A stretch of DNA of 64,000 bases from NCBI RefSeq assembly GCF_024055605.1, contig NZ_JAMXLX010000004.1, positions 186,001 through 250,000 of the forward strand. Direction: 5' to 3'. Position numbers and translations under genes: made by a program. Source of the stretch: Ciceribacter sichuanensis. GTDB taxonomy: Bacteria; Pseudomonadota; Alphaproteobacteria; Rhizobiales; Rhizobiaceae. The notes under the pieces were generated by a model. The model was not told the origin of the DNA and did no database searches. It saw only the letters and a program-made list of their open reading frames with translations. Positions 6,677 through 16,681 of the stretch are shown here, in pieces (within the stretch, counting starts at the first letter, position 1; every line of letters starts with the position of its first letter).

Positions 6677-8668
6677 ATGGACGCCATCGTCACAGTCAAA
6701 ACCCATCCGCTCGATCCCCTGAGCCTCAAGGAAATCGCCGCCGCCGTGGCGATCCTCAGGGACGATCGGGCGCTGGCTGAAACCTTCCGCTTTCCGATCG
6801 TCCGGCTGGAGGAGCCGGACAAGGCGGCGGTCGCCACCTGGCGTGCCGGGGGCGAGCTGCCACGCCTCGCATTCATCCTGACCATGGATATCGCCGACGG
6901 TCAGACCTTCGAGGCCATCATCAACCTCACTGACGGCAAGGTTGCGGACTTCAAGCGCCTGCCGCTCGACGAGGCGCCCTACGGCCAGCCGCCGGTCATG
7001 CTCTGCGAATTCGAGACCGTGGAAGGAACCGTCAAGTCCGATCCCCGCTGGATCGCTGCTGTCAAGAAGCGCGGCATTACCGACGAGGATATTCCCCTCG
7101 TCCAGATCGACCCGTTCTCATCAGGCTATTTCGGTCGCGATTTCGAAAAGGGCCGGCGCATCGTGCGTGCCGTTTCCTACTGGCGGGAGGATATCCGCGA
7201 CAACGGTTATGCCCATCCGATCGAAGGCGTTGTGGCCGTGGTCGACCTGATCGAGAACCGGGTGGTCGACCTTGTCGACGACGAGAAGGTGGTGCCGGTT
7301 CCGAAGAAGAAGCGCAATTACGGCCGCGAGACCTTTCCGGAAACCCGCAAGGACCTGAAGCCTCTGCATATCGTGCAGCCGGAAGGGCCGAGTTTCACCG
7401 TCGACGGATGGAAGGTCGAGTGGCAGGGCTGGAGTTTCCGCCTCGGCTTCACCCCGCGCGAGGGGCTGGTGCTGCACGAACTCGGCATCAAGGACAAGGA
7501 CAGGCATCGCCCGGTGATTTTCCGCGCCAGCGTCACCGAAATGGTGGTGCCCTATGCCGATCCGACCGCGAACCACTACTGGAAGAGCGCCTTCGACGCC
7601 GGCGAATACGGTCTCGGCCGGCTGGCGAACTGCCTCGAACTCGGCTGCGACTGCCTCGGTCTCATCCATTATTTCGACGTGCCGGCCGCCGACGACCTCG
7701 GCCAGCCCTTCGTCATGAAGAACGCTATCTGCATGCACGAGGAGGATTTCGGTATCCTATGGAAGCACAACGAATTCAGGAACGGCATCCACGAGGTGCG
7801 CCGTTCGCGGCGTCTGGTGATTTCCTTCTTCGCCACCGTCGGCAATTACGACTACGGCTTCTACTGGTATCTCTATCAGGACGGAACGATCCAGCTCGAG
7901 GCCAAGCTCACGGGCATCATCCAGACCAAGGCGATCGCGACCGGCGAGGCCTATCCCTGGGGCGGCATGGTCGACGACAATCTCGGCGGTCCGACCCACC
8001 AGCATTTCTTCAACGCCCGCCTGCACATGGATGTCGACGGCGGCGGCAACACGGTGACGGAGCACGAATTCGTGCCGCGCCCCTGGGGCGACGACAACCC
8101 TTACGGCAACGTCTTCGATACGAAGAGCCGGGTGCTGAAGCGGGAACTCGATTCGCCCTCCATCGCCAAGGGCGAGACCGGACGCTACTGGAAGATCCAG
8201 AATCCCAATGTCGAAAACAGCGTCGGCAAGGCACCGGGCTACAAGCTGGTCGCCATGCCCTCGCCGTTGATGCTGGCGCAGGAGGGATCGACGGTCGCAA
8301 GCCGTGGCGGCTTCGCCAGGAAGCACATCTGGGTGACGGCCTTCGACCCGGCGGAGAAATACGCAAGCGGCGATTATCCGAACGTCCATGCCGGCGGCGA
8401 CGGACTGCCGAAATACGTGACGGCCAACCGTCCGATCGAGAACGCCGATCTGGTCGTCTGGCATTCCTTCGGCCACACCCATGTCTGTAAGCCGGAAGAC
8501 TTTCCGATCATGCCGGTGGAATATGCGGGCTTTACCCTGAAGCCGAACGGCTTCTTCGCCTCGAATATCGCCATGGACCTGCCGCCGGAGAAGAACGCCC
8601 ACAGTCGGGATAATCGCGACGCCGGCTGCTGCTCGACAACGGAAACGAAGAGCGGCTGCTGCCACTGA
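6677..8668 (+). CDS. Copper-containing primary-amine oxidase with Cys-rich tail
   Basis: This is a 663-aa oxidase that converts primary amines to aldehyde, ammonia and hydrogen peroxide. Tyr391 in the motif T-V-G-N-Y-D-Y is the residue that becomes topaquinone. Asp307 in FDAGEYGLG is the catalytic base. His441 and His443 (THQHF) and His602 (HTHV) are the copper ligands. There is no signal peptide, as in the Arthrobacter enzymes. The last 18 residues are unusual: Cys651-Cys652 and Cys661-Cys662-His663 form a CC...CCH tail not expected in this family. It is cotranscribed with the APC permease and the 56-aa peptide, and a terminator-like hairpin follows. Confidence 0.95.
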   Translation: MDAIVTVKTHPLDPLSLKEIAAAVAILRDDRALAETFRFPIVRLEEPDKAAVATWRAGGELPRLAFILTMDIADGQTFEAIINLTDGKVADFKRLPLDEAPYGQPPVMLCEFETVEGTVKSDPRWIAAVKKRGITDEDIPLVQIDPFSSGYFGRDFEKGRRIVRAVSYWREDIRDNGYAHPIEGVVAVVDLIENRVVDLVDDEKVVPVPKKKRNYGRETFPETRKDLKPLHIVQPEGPSFTVDGWKVEWQGWSFRLGFTPREGLVLHELGIKDKDRHRPVIFRASVTEMVVPYADPTANHYWKSAFDAGEYGLGRLANCLELGCDCLGLIHYFDVPAADDLGQPFVMKNAICMHEEDFGILWKHNEFRNGIHEVRRSRRLVISFFATVGNYDYGFYWYLYQDGTIQLEAKLTGIIQTKAIATGEAYPWGGMVDDNLGGPTHQHFFNARLHMDVDGGGNTVTEHEFVPRPWGDDNPYGNVFDTKSRVLKRELDSPSIAKGETGRYWKIQNPNVENSVGKAPGYKLVAMPSPLMLAQEGSTVASRGGFARKHIWVTAFDPAEKYASGDYPNVHAGGDGLPKYVTANRPIENADLVVWHSFGHTHVCKPEDFPIMPVEYAGFTLKPNGFFASNIAMDLPPEKNAHSRDNRDAGCCSTTETKSGCCH

Positions 8669-8684
8669 CGGCGTCATGAAAAAA

Positions 8685-8720
8685 CGGCTTCGGGACGTCG
8701 ATCCCGGAGCCGAATATTTT
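8685..8720 (+). terminator. Terminator after amine oxidase
   Basis: An 11-bp stem (CGGCTTCGGGA with TCCCGGAGCCG, one G-U pair) and a 6-nt loop are followed by AATATTTT. It lies 17 bp after the amine oxidase stop and would separate it from the cysteine hydrolase gene at 8815. Confidence 0.7.
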
Positions 8721-8814
8721 GGCCGGATATGTCCGCCATTCGTCCAGTACGGTGCTTTTTCCCTATGTTGCAAGGGATATTCTCGGCTATCCTTGAACCC
8801 ATGGAGAACGAGAA

Positions 8815-9375
8815 ATGTCCGATATCAACACCGCATTGATTGTCATCGACGCGCAGGAATCCTTCCGTCAGCGGCCTTACTGGGATCAGGCGAAGGCCGC
8901 GACCTACTTTGAGCGCCAGCAGGCGCTGATCGACGGCGCCCGCGCCGCCGGCATTCCGATCGTGCGTATCTTCCATGTCGACGCCGATGAACCCTTTACG
9001 CTCGAAAGCGGCTTCGTGCGCACGCTTGCCGAACTGCGGCTCGAACCCGACGTCACCTTCCACAAGCACAGGCATTCGGCGCTGGTCGGTTCCGGCCTCG
9101 ATGTCTGGCTGGTGGAAAACGGCATTCGCCGGCTGATCGTATCCGGCATCCGCACCGAGCAATGCTGTGAGACGACCACGCGGCATGCCTCCGATCTCGG
9201 CTGGGACGTCGATTTCGTTTCCGAGGCGACTCTGACCTTCCCCATGACCCATGCCTCGGGCGAGACTTTCGATGCCGATGCAATCCGCAAGCGCACCGAA
9301 CTGGTGCTTTCAGGCCGTTTCGCCCGCATCGCAACTGTCGAGGAAGCGCTCGGCAAGAAGGCGCTCGCCGCATGA
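8815..9375 (+). CDS. Isochorismatase-like cysteine hydrolase
   Basis: This is a 186-aa alpha/beta enzyme. The catalytic triad is visible: Asp12 (VIDAQ), Lys84 (HKHRHSA) and Cys117 or Cys118 (RTEQCCETTTR, with the usual preceding SGIRTE). Members of this family hydrolyse isochorismate, nicotinamide, N-carbamoyl compounds or ureidoacrylate; the exact substrate cannot be read here. Its stop overlaps the start of the GlxA-type regulator by 4 bp, so the two are translationally coupled. Such hydrolase plus GlxA regulator pairs are common in rhizobia and pseudomonads. Confidence 0.9.
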   Translation: MSDINTALIVIDAQESFRQRPYWDQAKAATYFERQQALIDGARAAGIPIVRIFHVDADEPFTLESGFVRTLAELRLEPDVTFHKHRHSALVGSGLDVWLVENGIRRLIVSGIRTEQCCETTTRHASDLGWDVDFVSEATLTFPMTHASGETFDADAIRKRTELVLSGRFARIATVEEALGKKALAA

Positions 9376-10376
9376 CGAAAAGCGGCCCGGCGGGAGAAAC
9401 GCAGACCGTTCCGGTGTTCACGCTTGTGCCGCCGGAGGCGCTGCTGATCGACATCGCCGGGCCGCTTGAAGTGCTGCGCTATGCCAATCTCGAGCAGAGC
9501 GATCTGCATTTCGACTGCCACTACATTTCCGACAGGCCGAGCCAGACGACCTCGATCGGGTTGAAGATCGACGGCCTCGAACCCTTGCCGGAGCGATTGC
9601 CGCCGGGGGCGATGCTGGTCATCTCCGGCAGCCTTTCGGTCGGGCTCGCGGAATTGCGCAGCGATCCAGAGCTTCAGCGCCTGAGAGACTGGCTGCGTGG
9701 GGTCGTCACGGACGATACGCGGCTGGTGACGGTGTGTTCCGGCGCATTGCTCGCAGGTGCTGCCGGGCTGATGGATAGCCGGCAATGCACCACCCATTCG
9801 GATTGCATCGAGGAGCTTCAGGCGCTTGCGCCGAGCGCGAACGTGCTGGAGAACCGCCTCTATGTCGAGGACGGCAACCGTTTTTCCAGCGCCGGCATTT
9901 CCACCGGCATCGATCTCATGCTGCATGTGGTGGCGCGGCTCACTTCGGCGCGAGTTGCACTCGCCGCCGCCCGTCGCATGGTGATCTATCTGAGGCGGAG
10001 CGGGTCGGATCCGCAATTGTCGCCCTGGCTCTCCGGCCGCAACCACATTCATCCGGCCATTCATCGCATTCAGGATGCGGTGATGCAGGAGCCGGCGCGG
10101 GACTGGAGCCTTGGCGATCTCGCGCGTCTCGGCGCGCTCAGCGAACGCCATCTGACACGGCTTTTTCGCGAACATGCCGGCCTGTCGGTGACGGAATACG
10201 TCAACACCATGCGGGTGGCGCTCGCCCGCGATCTCCTTTCCCAGACCCGTCTCGATATGGAAAGCGTTGCGGAACGCGCAGGCTTCTCCTCGACCCGCCA
10301 TCTGCGTCGCGTCTGGGCCGAACATCAGCCCCTGCCGCCGAGCCAGTATCGCAGGGAGAGATACGGGGAAGGGTGA
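9372..10376 (+). CDS. GlxA-type transcriptional regulator (DJ-1/PfpI + AraC HTH)
   Basis: This 334-aa regulator has two parts. Residues about 12-180 form a DJ-1/PfpI (class I glutamine amidotransferase-like) sensor with the nucleophile elbow VTVCSGALLAGAAG. Residues about 230-330 form an AraC-type DNA-binding domain (DWSLGDLARLGALSERHLTRLFREHAGLS and VAERAGFSSTRHLRRVW). It overlaps the upstream cysteine hydrolase gene by ATGA. Known relatives respond to amino-acid derivatives such as arginine, choline or carnitine. The effector here is probably the substrate or product of the coupled hydrolase. Confidence 0.92.
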   Translation: MTKSGPAGETQTVPVFTLVPPEALLIDIAGPLEVLRYANLEQSDLHFDCHYISDRPSQTTSIGLKIDGLEPLPERLPPGAMLVISGSLSVGLAELRSDPELQRLRDWLRGVVTDDTRLVTVCSGALLAGAAGLMDSRQCTTHSDCIEELQALAPSANVLENRLYVEDGNRFSSAGISTGIDLMLHVVARLTSARVALAAARRMVIYLRRSGSDPQLSPWLSGRNHIHPAIHRIQDAVMQEPARDWSLGDLARLGALSERHLTRLFREHAGLSVTEYVNTMRVALARDLLSQTRLDMESVAERAGFSSTRHLRRVWAEHQPLPPSQYRRERYGEG

Positions 10377-10524
10377 AGACAGCTTTTTTGGACGGAGAGG
10401 CTTTCGCCCGCCGTCGCGAATGTCGGATCACAGAAATTGAATGGTGGATCGTCTCTCCGGTTGCTAACCTTGCGCAATACCTGCCTGACCTTCATGGTCG
10501 TTTTCAAGATTCCGGAGTTATTTC

Positions 10525-11475
10525 ATGCAGATGCGCGCACTCGGCCGTACCGGCCTTTCGATCTCCCCGGTCGTTTTCGGCGGCAACGTGTTCGGCTGGA
10601 CGGCAGACGAGAAGACCTCCTTCGACCTGCTCGACGCCTTTTTCGATGCTGGCTACAACGCCATCGACACGGCCGATGTCTATTCCGCCTGGGTGGACGG
10701 CCATGAAGGCGGCGAAAGCGAAATCGTGATCGGCAACTGGCTGAAGCGCGGCCATGTTGCCCGCGACAAGGCGGTGATCGTTACCAAGGTCGGCTTCGAC
10801 AACAGGGGACGCAAGACGGGGCTCAGCGCCAAGTGGATCGCGGAAGCCGTGGAGGCTTCGCTCTGCCGGCTGCAGACCGATTACATCGACCTTTATCTCT
10901 CCCACGCCCCGGATACGGGCGTACCCCATGAGGAAACGCTCGGCGCCTTCTCCAGGCTGAAGGAGCAGGGCAAGGTGCGCGCCATCGGCTGCTCCAACTT
11001 CGATGCCGGTCAGCTTGCCGCATCCTTCGAGGTGTCCAAGGCGAACAACCTGCCGCGCTACGACGTGATCCAGCCGGAATACAATCTCTACACCCGTGAC
11101 AAGTTCGAGGGTGCGCTGGGCGATCTCTGCATCGCAGAGGATATCGGCGTCATCAGCTACTACGCGCTGGCCGCCGGCTTCCTCACGGGCAAGTATCGCG
11201 AAGCCAAGGATACCGAGGGTGCGGCCCGCGGCTACCGCGTCAACGATTACCTGAACGACAAGGGTTTCCGCATTCTGGCCGCGCTCGATCAGGTGGCGAA
11301 GGAAACGGGGGCGACGCCTGCCGCGATCGCGATCGCATGGGTTGCCGCGCGCCCGGGCATCACCGCGCCGATCGCCAGCGCCACCAGCCTGCGCCAGCTT
11401 GAAAGCATGATCGCGGCCGGCAAGCTGCAGCTTTCCGATGCGCAGATGGCGCTTCTGACCGCGGCGGGTGCCTGA
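10525..11475 (+). CDS. Aldo/keto reductase
   Basis: This is a 316-aa NADPH-dependent reductase with the AKR tetrad context: Asp in AIDTADVYSAW with its Tyr, Lys in VIVTKVGF and His in DLYLSHAPD. It ends with the cofactor-binding ITAPIASATSLRQLESM segment. The sequence is of the general-stress/AKR11-12 kind rather than a plant-type AKR4. The GNAT gene begins five bases after its stop, suggesting a two-gene unit. It may reduce aldehydes from amine oxidation nearby, but that link is only positional. Confidence 0.92.
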   Translation: MQMRALGRTGLSISPVVFGGNVFGWTADEKTSFDLLDAFFDAGYNAIDTADVYSAWVDGHEGGESEIVIGNWLKRGHVARDKAVIVTKVGFDNRGRKTGLSAKWIAEAVEASLCRLQTDYIDLYLSHAPDTGVPHEETLGAFSRLKEQGKVRAIGCSNFDAGQLAASFEVSKANNLPRYDVIQPEYNLYTRDKFEGALGDLCIAEDIGVISYYALAAGFLTGKYREAKDTEGAARGYRVNDYLNDKGFRILAALDQVAKETGATPAAIAIAWVAARPGITAPIASATSLRQLESMIAAGKLQLSDAQMALLTAAGA

Positions 11476-11479
11476 GGCT

Positions 11480-11926
11480 ATGTCGTTTGAGATCCGTGAC
11501 GTGCGGCCGGAAGACGAGGCGGCGTGGCGCCGCCTCTGGGCCGGCTATCTCGCCTTTTACAAGGTGACGCTCGGCGAGGATGTCGTCGCGAGCACCTGGT
11601 CCCGTATCCTCGATCCGCAGTCCCGCGTTGCCATGCGGGTGGCGGTCGTAGACGGGGAACTCGCCGGCTTCGCCATCCATCACTACCATCATTCGACCTG
11701 GGTGAAGACGCCGGACTGCTATCTGGAAGATCTCTATCTCGACGAGCGGTTTCGCGGCCATGGTATTGGCCGGGCGCTGATCGACGACCTGATCGGGATT
11801 TCGCGGGAGAAGGGCTGGTCCCGCCTCTACTGGCACACCGACCGCGACAATGAACAGGCGCGAAAGCTCTATGACACCTACGCCCGTGAAGACGGGCACG
11901 TGCGCTATCGGCTGACACTCGACTGA
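11480..11926 (+). CDS. GNAT family N-acetyltransferase
   Basis: This is a 148-aa acetyltransferase beginning MSFEIRDVRPEDEAAW. The acetyl-CoA binding motif A is LYLDERFRGHGIGRALIDDLI, and a Tyr-rich C-terminal strand follows (RLYWHTDRDNEQARKLYDTYARE). It is a single-domain GNAT of normal length. An in-frame GTG at 11468 is an alternative start, but ATG 11480 gives the canonical N-terminus. It follows the aldo/keto reductase closely. The substrate is unknown; similar proteins acetylate small amines such as diamines. Confidence 0.88.
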   Translation: MSFEIRDVRPEDEAAWRRLWAGYLAFYKVTLGEDVVASTWSRILDPQSRVAMRVAVVDGELAGFAIHHYHHSTWVKTPDCYLEDLYLDERFRGHGIGRALIDDLIGISREKGWSRLYWHTDRDNEQARKLYDTYAREDGHVRYRLTLD

Positions 11927-11935
11927 CGTCTGTTG

Positions 11936-12826
11936 TCAGTCCGTATGCCGGAAGAAATCGATGAAGGCTCTGAGCGCCGGCCGCATCTGCCGGCGCGATG
12001 GATAATAGATGTAAAAGCCTTCGAAGGGTGGGCACCAGTCTTCCAGCACCCTGACCAGCTGCCCGCTTTGAAGCTCCTCGTGGATGCGGGCATCGAACAG
12101 ATAGGCGAGCCCAGCGCCGTCGAGACAGGCCGAAAGGATGAGCTTGTCATCCGGCAGGATCAGCGGGCCATCGACGGAAACCGTGAGCGGACGGCCGTCG
12201 TTCTCGAATTCCCAGCGATAGAGGCGGCCGCTGGAAAAGCGTCGGCGGATGCAGCGATGATCGGCCAGATCGCGCGGATGGGCGGGCTTCGGATGATCGG
12301 CGAAATAGCCCGGCGTCGCCACGACCGCGCCGCGCAAGGGGCCGCAGGCGCGCACCGCGATCATGTCGGCCTCGAGGCTTTCGCCAAGCCGTATTCCGGC
12401 ATCGTATCCCTGCACGACGATGTCCTCGAAGATGTCGTCGGTTACAAGTTCGACGGTGATATCGGGATAACGCGCAAGGAAATCGCCAAGACGCGGCGCG
12501 ATCAGATATTCGGCTGCCGGACGTGGCATGGTGATCTTCAGGAGGCCGGCCGGTGCGGCGCGGCTGTCGGCAAGGGCCGCGATAGCACCATCGATATCGT
12601 GAAGCGCTGGAGCCAGGCTGTCGAGCAGCCTCCGGCCCTCCTCGGTCGGCGCGACGCTACGGGTGGTGCGCGCCAGAAGCCGGATGCCGAGGCTTGCCTC
12701 CAGCGACGCGACGGCATGGCTGACCGCCGAAGGCGCAATCGCCAGCTCGTCGGCTGCCTTGCGGAAGCTGCGATGCTCCGCAACGGCGGCAAAGACTGCA
12801 AGCTGGGAAAGCTGGATCCGGTTCAT
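11936..12826 (-). CDS. LysR family transcriptional regulator
   Basis: This is a 296-aa LysR regulator. Residues 1-62 are the HTH (LAVFAAVAEHRSFRKAADELAIAPSAVSHAVASLEASLG); residues about 90-290 are the periplasmic-binding-like effector domain. The ATG at 12826 is chosen because the protein then begins in the usual way; upstream codons in the same frame add an unlike 35-aa extension. It is divergent from the aldo/keto reductase at 12977 and probably regulates it. A 15-bp palindrome lies just 2 bp upstream of the start codon. Confidence 0.92.
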   Translation of the reverse strand: MNRIQLSQLAVFAAVAEHRSFRKAADELAIAPSAVSHAVASLEASLGIRLLARTTRSVAPTEEGRRLLDSLAPALHDIDGAIAALADSRAAPAGLLKITMPRPAAEYLIAPRLGDFLARYPDITVELVTDDIFEDIVVQGYDAGIRLGESLEADMIAVRACGPLRGAVVATPGYFADHPKPAHPRDLADHRCIRRRFSSGRLYRWEFENDGRPLTVSVDGPLILPDDKLILSACLDGAGLAYLFDARIHEELQSGQLVRVLEDWCPPFEGFYIYYPSRRQMRPALRAFIDFFRHTD

Positions 12827-12828
12827 TG

Positions 12829-13972
<1,144 letters not shown>

Positions 13973-14000
13973 CATCTGAAGCGGCGACGTTCTTGGGTTT

Positions 14001-14048
14001 ACCCCCCTCTGCCCTGCCGGGCATCTCTCCCTCAAGGGGGGAGATCGG
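14001..14048. repeat. RIME-like G/C-rich repeat, copy 1
   Basis: The block starts CCCCCCTCTGCCCTGCCGGG and ends in an internal palindrome CTCCCTCAAGGGGGGAG. A closely similar block in inverted orientation lies at 14139-14183, and a third at 17648-17690. The form resembles the rhizobial intergenic mosaic elements. It sits between two converging genes and may help terminate transcription. Confidence 0.7.
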
Positions 14049-14138
14049 ATAGTCGCCGCCTCTCGCTCCCTCTCTAGCGAAAACACTTTTGACATGTGGG
14101 GGAAAAAATTGGGGAGGCAGAGAGGTCAGCCGTTCTGC

Positions 14139-14183
14139 CGATCTCCCCCTCGAGGGGGAGATGCCCGGCGGGGCAGGGGGGGA
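14139..14183. repeat. RIME-like G/C-rich repeat, inverted copy 2
   Basis: Its reverse complement matches the block at 14001-14048 at most positions. It has its own palindrome CTCCCCCTCGAGGGGGAG. The roughly 90 bp between the two copies hold no ORF. The 286-bp gap between the genes at 13972 and 14259 is otherwise without recognisable content. Confidence 0.7.
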
Positions 14184-14258
14184 GCCACAAGCCAATATCT
14201 TCGGAATCCAAGACAGCTCGTGTCCTTGCCGGGATTGCTCCCTGAAGTCGGGGTGGCT

Positions 14259-15119
14259 CTAGCCAAGTTCCAGCGTTGTAACGCCGTAGACGCCGGACTG
14301 CTCCACTGCCGGCGCCGGTCCGCGATACATGCGGCGGGTGGCGAAGCCGCGTGTGAAGCCAAGCCGGTCGAGACGGGCGGAAAAGGTCTCCTGCGCCTCC
14401 GGCACGTCGATCTGCAATTCCTCGGCGCCAATGCGTAGCAGGCAGGCATCAAGCAGGGCGTCGGCCGCATCGTTGTCGACGGCGAAAAGCGGACCGAGCT
14501 TGTAGCCGACAAGGCAGCGTCGCAAGACTGCATAGCCGGCTATGCCTGCGGCGGTGGTGGCGACGAAGGTTTCGCGGGGAGCGGAAAGCCATTCAGTGAG
14601 GAAGGCGCTGCGCTCTGCCGGAAAAAACCGGCTGTCGAAGGCTCCGATGGCTGGCAGCAGGTCGGGTGTTGCCGCGCAAACCTTGATGGTCGATGCGGAC
14701 GGCGACGATGGGGATGGCGTTGTCACTCGGCCGCTCCAGCGGAAGGTCTGGTAAGTCGGCACAAAGCCCATGCTGGCATAATTCGCCTGCTGTTCGGGAA
14801 CGCCGTCGAGACCGATGGTCCGTCCCTCGAGATGGGCTATTCCGGCATCCCAGACCTGCCGGCCATAACCCTTGCCGCGGTAATCCGGATGGCAGATGTA
14901 GAGGCCGATGAAACCGAAATCCGTGCCGTAGGCGACCGCCGAAATGCCCGCGGCAAGCACGCCATCCACGAAGCAGCCGAGAAAACCTTGCGGATCGGCG
15001 GCGTGGAAAGCACTCGCATCGGCAAGCCCCGGATTCCAGCCTTCGTCACCGGCCCAGCCGACCAGCGTGGCGACCTCCGCTGGTGAAAGCGGGCGGATCT
15101 CGGTGGCCGGCATGCTCAT
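14259..15119 (-). CDS. Double GNAT acetyltransferase (YitH/HolE-like)
   Basis: This is a 286-aa protein with two acetyltransferase folds. The N-terminal half has the acetyl-CoA motif ICHPDYRGKGYGRQVWDAGIAH (about residues 75-96). The C-terminal half (about 145-285) resembles the Acetyltransf_18 domain, including the GYAVLRR strand and a DVPEAQETFSARLDRLGF segment. Its start overlaps the stop of the racemase gene at 15116, so it belongs to the same unit. The substrate is not known. Coupling to a hydantoin racemase suggests action on an amino acid or its derivative. Confidence 0.85.
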   Translation of the reverse strand: MSMPATEIRPLSPAEVATLVGWAGDEGWNPGLADASAFHAADPQGFLGCFVDGVLAAGISAVAYGTDFGFIGLYICHPDYRGKGYGRQVWDAGIAHLEGRTIGLDGVPEQQANYASMGFVPTYQTFRWSGRVTTPSPSSPSASTIKVCAATPDLLPAIGAFDSRFFPAERSAFLTEWLSAPRETFVATTAAGIAGYAVLRRCLVGYKLGPLFAVDNDAADALLDACLLRIGAEELQIDVPEAQETFSARLDRLGFTRGFATRRMYRGPAPAVEQSGVYGVTTLELG

Positions 15120-15862
15120 ATCCCGGCCATTACAGCCGGGGCGAAGGCTTCGAGCGCGCCGGTATAGGTCTTGTTGATCGGCGAGGCATAGACGCCGCGC
15201 TTGGCAGTCGAAAGACCCAGCGCTACCAGTGCCTCGGCCTGCTTCACGGCGGCGGCGACACCGTCGATCACCGGAACGCCGAATTCGCGCCTAAGTTCGG
15301 CCGTCAGATCTGCCATGCCGGCGCAACCGAGCACAATGGCTTCCGCCTTGTCCTCGCGCAGCGCCACGGCGATCTCGTTGCGCAGCCGGTCGCGTGCGTT
15401 CGATTGAGGGTCTTCCAGTGAAAGCACGGGAATATCGGCGGCGCGCACCTTGGCGCGGCCGCTCATGCCGTAGCGATGGACCAGATGTTCGAGCGGCAGG
15501 CGCGAGCGCTCCATGGTGGTGACGATCGAGAAACGCTGGGCGATGAAGGAGGTAGCGGCAAGTGCTGCCTCGCAGATGCCGATCACGGGCATATGGGCAA
15601 GCGCGCGGGCGGCATCGAGGCCGGTATCGTCGAAGCACGCGATGATCGCAGCCGATGCCCCGGCCTTTTCCGCCCGGGCGATCTCGACCAGCAGGCCGGG
15701 GACGGCGAAGGCCTCGTCATAATAGCCCTCGATGGAAACCGGACCCATTGAAGAGGTGACGGCGACGATCTCCGTACCGGGGTTTGCCACGCGATGGGCG
15801 GCATCGGCGATCGTCGCCGTCATGCTGCGGGTTGTGTTGGGATTGACGACGAGTATGCGCAT
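15116..15862 (-). CDS. Aspartate/glutamate/hydantoin racemase family protein
   Basis: This is a 248-aa two-Cys racemase. Cys76 (IIACFDDTG) and Cys180 (VLGCAGMADL) are the two acid/base cysteines of the Asp/Glu/hydantoin racemase family. The N-terminus MRILVVNPNTT is typical for hydantoin or allantoin racemases. The gene lies between the PotC-like permease, whose stop coincides with this start region, and the GNAT gene. The importer upstream may therefore bring in a hydantoin, allantoin or related compound. The exact substrate is inference. Confidence 0.88.
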   Translation of the reverse strand: MRILVVNPNTTRSMTATIADAAHRVANPGTEIVAVTSSMGPVSIEGYYDEAFAVPGLLVEIARAEKAGASAAIIACFDDTGLDAARALAHMPVIGICEAALAATSFIAQRFSIVTTMERSRLPLEHLVHRYGMSGRAKVRAADIPVLSLEDPQSNARDRLRNEIAVALREDKAEAIVLGCAGMADLTAELRREFGVPVIDGVAAAVKQAEALVALGLSTAKRGVYASPINKTYTGALEAFAPAVMAGI

Positions 15863-16680
15863 CAGCCGCGTGCCCTGCGACGGTTCATGGCGACGATCAG
15901 GCCGAGCGTGCCGGCAATTACCAGGAAGGAGAAGACGGTGGTCACGGTGCCGAGCGCATAGAGCACCGGCGTCGTGACGTTGGTGGTCATGCCGTAGATC
16001 TCCAGCGGCAGGGTGTTGTAGGTGCCGGATGTCATCAGCGTGCGGGCGAACTCATCGTAGGACAGTGTAAAGCCGAACAGGCCGACGCCGATCAGGCTCG
16101 GTGCGATCATCGGCAGGACCACATGGCGGAAGGTCTGCCAGGCGTTGGCGCCGAGGTCGCGGGCGGCTTCCTCGTAGGACGGCGAAAAGCGGTTGAAGAT
16201 GGCGAACATGATCAGCACGCCGAACGGCAGCGTCCAGGTGAGGTGCGCGCCGAAGGCCGACGAATACCATGCGGGCTGCAGTCCGGCCTGACTGAAGACC
16301 ACGCCGATGCCGAGCGAGATGATGATGGAAGGCACGACGAGGCTTGCGACCGACAGATAGAACAGGGCGGTGGCGCCAATGAACTTGCGGCGGAAGGCAA
16401 GGCCTGCCAGCAGCGAGACGACGACGGTGACGACCATGACCATCAGGCCGAGCGCCAGCGAGCGGCGGAAGGAGCCGCCGAAATCGCCGACCGCCTGCTG
16501 TTCGAACAGGTTGCCGAACCAGTGCACGGATACCCCGTTCAGCGGGAAGGTCAGGCCGCCATTTTCGCCCTGGAAGGACAGAATCAGGATCGCCGAGAGC
16601 GGTCCGTAGAGAAACAGCACGAACAGCACGAAGAAGGCGGCGAGAACGTAGAATTCGCGGGAGCGTTTTTCGGAATTCAT
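15862..16680 (-). CDS. ABC transporter permease, PotC-like
   Basis: This is a 272-aa inner-membrane permease with about six helices. It has the EAA-type cytoplasmic loop EEAARDLGANAWQTFRHVVLPMIAPSL that docks with the ATPase. It follows the PotB-like permease with a 1-bp gap and precedes the racemase gene. Together with the binding protein at 17772 and ATPase at 19116 it forms a spermidine/putrescine-type (PotABCD) importer. The real substrate need not be a polyamine. Confidence 0.92.
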   Translation of the reverse strand: MNSEKRSREFYVLAAFFVLFVLFLYGPLSAILILSFQGENGGLTFPLNGVSVHWFGNLFEQQAVGDFGGSFRRSLALGLMVMVVTVVVSLLAGLAFRRKFIGATALFYLSVASLVVPSIIISLGIGVVFSQAGLQPAWYSSAFGAHLTWTLPFGVLIMFAIFNRFSPSYEEAARDLGANAWQTFRHVVLPMIAPSLIGVGLFGFTLSYDEFARTLMTSGTYNTLPLEIYGMTTNVTTPVLYALGTVTTVFSFLVIAGTLGLIVAMNRRRARG

Positions 16681-16681
16681 C

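Noticed and set aside
14001..14183. Inverted repeats as ends of an insertion sequence
   Set aside because: Only about 90 bp lie between the copies and no transposase frame or target duplication is present.
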